A stretch of 64,000 nt of DNA from VBAS01 sp963773465 (GTDB lineage Bacteria > Bacteroidota > Bacteroidia > Chitinophagales > Chitinophagaceae). A model generated the notes under the pieces. The model did no database searches. It was not told the origin of the DNA and was given only the letters and a program-made list of their open reading frames with translations. The stretch lies in contig CAVZBF010000004.1 in NCBI GenBank assembly GCA_963773465.1, forward strand, positions 1,860,001 to 1,924,000, given 5' to 3'. This document shows positions 63,107-64,000 of the stretch, one piece after another; within the stretch, counting starts at the first letter, position 1, and each line of letters opens with the position of its first letter. A program made the position numbers and the translations under genes.

Positions 63107-63457
63107 CTACTGCCATTTTAATGCCCCTTTTTTATGTGCATACAGAAAGCCCATAAACAGAATGAAAAAGAAAATCACAATTTCTATTAAGGCGATCCAG
63201 CCAACACTTTTAACAACGACAGCCCAGGGATATAGAAATATCAGCTCAACGTCAAAAATTAGAAATATCAACGCAAAAAGATAATAACCTACATTGAATT
63301 GTATCCAGCTTGGCCCCTTTGTTGGAACACCGCATTCATAAGGCTCACCTTTTTGTTTATTTTTTGTTGCTTTTAAAACAACTTTTGAGATAAGAATAGC
63401 GATGCCTGAAAAGGCAATCGCAGAGATCATTAAAACAATGAGTGAAGATGCACCCAT
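63107..63457 (-). CDS. nuoA: NADH-quinone oxidoreductase subunit A
   Basis: 116 aa. Three helices with the family core GEPYECGVPTKGPSWIQFNVGYYLFALIFLIFDVELIFLYPWAVV intact, including the conserved Cys in YECG and the ELIFLYPW acidic-aromatic motif. First gene of the nuo operon after the reductase. Start at 63457 is 17 bp short of an AT-rich palindromic tract. Confidence 0.95.
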   Translation of the reverse strand: MGASSLIVLMISAIAFSGIAILISKVVLKATKNKQKGEPYECGVPTKGPSWIQFNVGYYLFALIFLIFDVELIFLYPWAVVVKSVGWIALIEIVIFFFILFMGFLYAHKKGALKWQ

Positions 63458-63494
63458 AGGGAAAAATAGGTTTTTACGAATATAAGAAGGAAAT

Positions 63495-63525
63495 TATTAA
63501 TTAATAATTATTAATTAATAATTGA
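63495..63525. repeat. AT-rich palindromic tract upstream of nuoA
   Basis: Alternating ATTATTAATTAATAATT units (ATTAATTAATAATTATTAAT and further) form a self-complementary stretch between nuoA and the reductase gene. It may carry the nuo promoter or be part of a hairpin; a similar TTAATGATTATTATTTAATAAT tract separates the ABC ATPase and permease genes at 16541-16570. Confidence 0.4.
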
Positions 63526-63545
63526 TGTGCAAATCAAAATATACA

Positions 63546-64000
63546 TTAACCATACAATTCCTGGTGAATTGATTTTTTATCATAACCCATTGCAAGGATC
63601 CTTTGTTTGGCTTCGTCGATCATCACTTTCCATCCGCAAAGAAGGAATAATGCCGGTTGTTTATTGGCGCATATTTCTTCATAAATAGGATGCACATAAC
63701 CCTTCCGGCCATCCCATTCTTCGCGGGAAAGTGTAGGGATATAATGAAATTTTTCCAAGCCGAAGATTTTTCATTTCTTCATAATATAAAAGATCAGTTT
63801 TTTTCCTGGTACCGAAGATCAAATACATATTGTTATGAGGAATATCATGCAATTTGATGTAAGTGGCCATGCTGCGAAATGGCGCAATCCCTGTTCCCGT
63901 GCAGATCATAATTATTTCTTTTTGCAGATCGTCGTCATCCAGTGTAAAAACTCCCTGCGGACCACGCAGCGTCAATTCACTGCCGACATCTATTTTATTA
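63546..64000 (-). CDS. Ferredoxin/flavodoxin-NADP reductase-like flavoprotein, 3' part (runs off right edge; one frame break)
   Basis: The N-terminus lies beyond the window. The visible part begins with the end of the FAD domain (VTLRGPQGVFTLDDDD), then the NADP-binding EIIMICTGTGIAPFRSM with the GTGIAP motif, NNMYLIFGTRKKTDLLYYEE, and after a break near 63757 FHYIPTLSREEWDGRKGYVHPIYEE, LFLLCGWKVMIDEAKQRILAMGYDKKSIHQELYG, the typical FNR end with a Gly and Tyr-Gly terminus. It would pass electrons between NADP(H) and ferredoxin or flavodoxin. It ends 88 bp upstream of nuoA on the same strand. Confidence 0.85.

Noticed and set aside
63033..63116. Longer NuoB start at 63116 (MAVASLNPSKEG...)
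   Set aside because: The added 28 residues are repeat sequence in the nuoA-nuoB gap and overlap the nuoA end; ATG 63032 gives the family start.

Overview
The window reads as chromosomal DNA of a Bacteroidota bacterium, most likely a Chitinophagaceae-type soil or freshwater member. Evidence: type IX secretion sorting domains (a type B end on the 1091-aa protein at 11905-15180 and a type A end on the 1534-aa protein at 46124-50728), a GH18 chitinase, many short lipobox lipoproteins, NfeD/slipin and BlaI/M56 pairs, DUF1080 and AGE-family sugar proteins, two -7 elements of the TAnnTTTG type, and a dense set of short palindromic intergenic repeats. Base composition is moderately AT-rich. No tRNA, rRNA, CRISPR array, complete IS or phage gene was seen.

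Layout. 0.1-4.2 kb (minus): slipin, NfeD protease, and a PLP dehydratase plus ornithine-cyclodeaminase-family reductase pair. 4.5-5.6 kb: secreted chitinase. 5.8-8.4 kb (minus): BlaI repressor overlapping an M56 sensor-protease gene whose frame is broken several times and which ends in 29-residue repeats; a tandem operator lies upstream. 8.85-9.17 kb: an unannotated, strongly structured non-coding segment. 9.3-15.6 kb: small regulators, lipoproteins and a giant type IX cargo. 15.9-19.1 kb: LolD/FtsX-type ABC exporter. 19.3-21.5 kb: DUF1080 and AGE sugar enzymes. 21.6-28.3 kb: esterase, MORN/TonB protein, YncE-like propeller, a divergent response regulator and PAS-GAF histidine kinase, and a cluster with an eRF1-like protein and DUF1543. 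28.3-45.9 kb: an ABC exporter and ordinary housekeeping or stress genes (NYN-LOTUS, MtfA-like protease, dCMP deaminase, DinB, WYL regulator, rhomboid, YceI, monooxygenase, MBL hydrolase, Hsp20, MidA-like methyltransferase). 46.1-50.7 kb: giant FG-GAP/Ig-like cargo.

51.9-63.5 kb (minus) is a complex I operon in the order nuoA-B-C-D-H-I-J-K-L-M-N. There is no room for nuoE, nuoF and nuoG between nuoD and nuoH, so this is an 11-subunit membrane plus Q-module set without the NADH-oxidising module. A ferredoxin/flavodoxin-NADP reductase-like gene runs off the right edge just upstream of nuoA. Most nuo intergenic gaps carry members of the same composite palindromic repeat family. The repeats often end a few bases before the next start codon, and one has been read through to become the C-terminus of NuoJ.

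Sequence quality caveat: single-base frame breaks occur in the M56 gene, an ABC ATPase, the AGE enzyme, the ABC exporter, nuoN, nuoL, nuoH, nuoD, nuoC and the reductase. Protein similarity continues across each break in another frame. Consensus sequencing error is the simplest explanation, but real decay cannot be excluded from the sequence alone.
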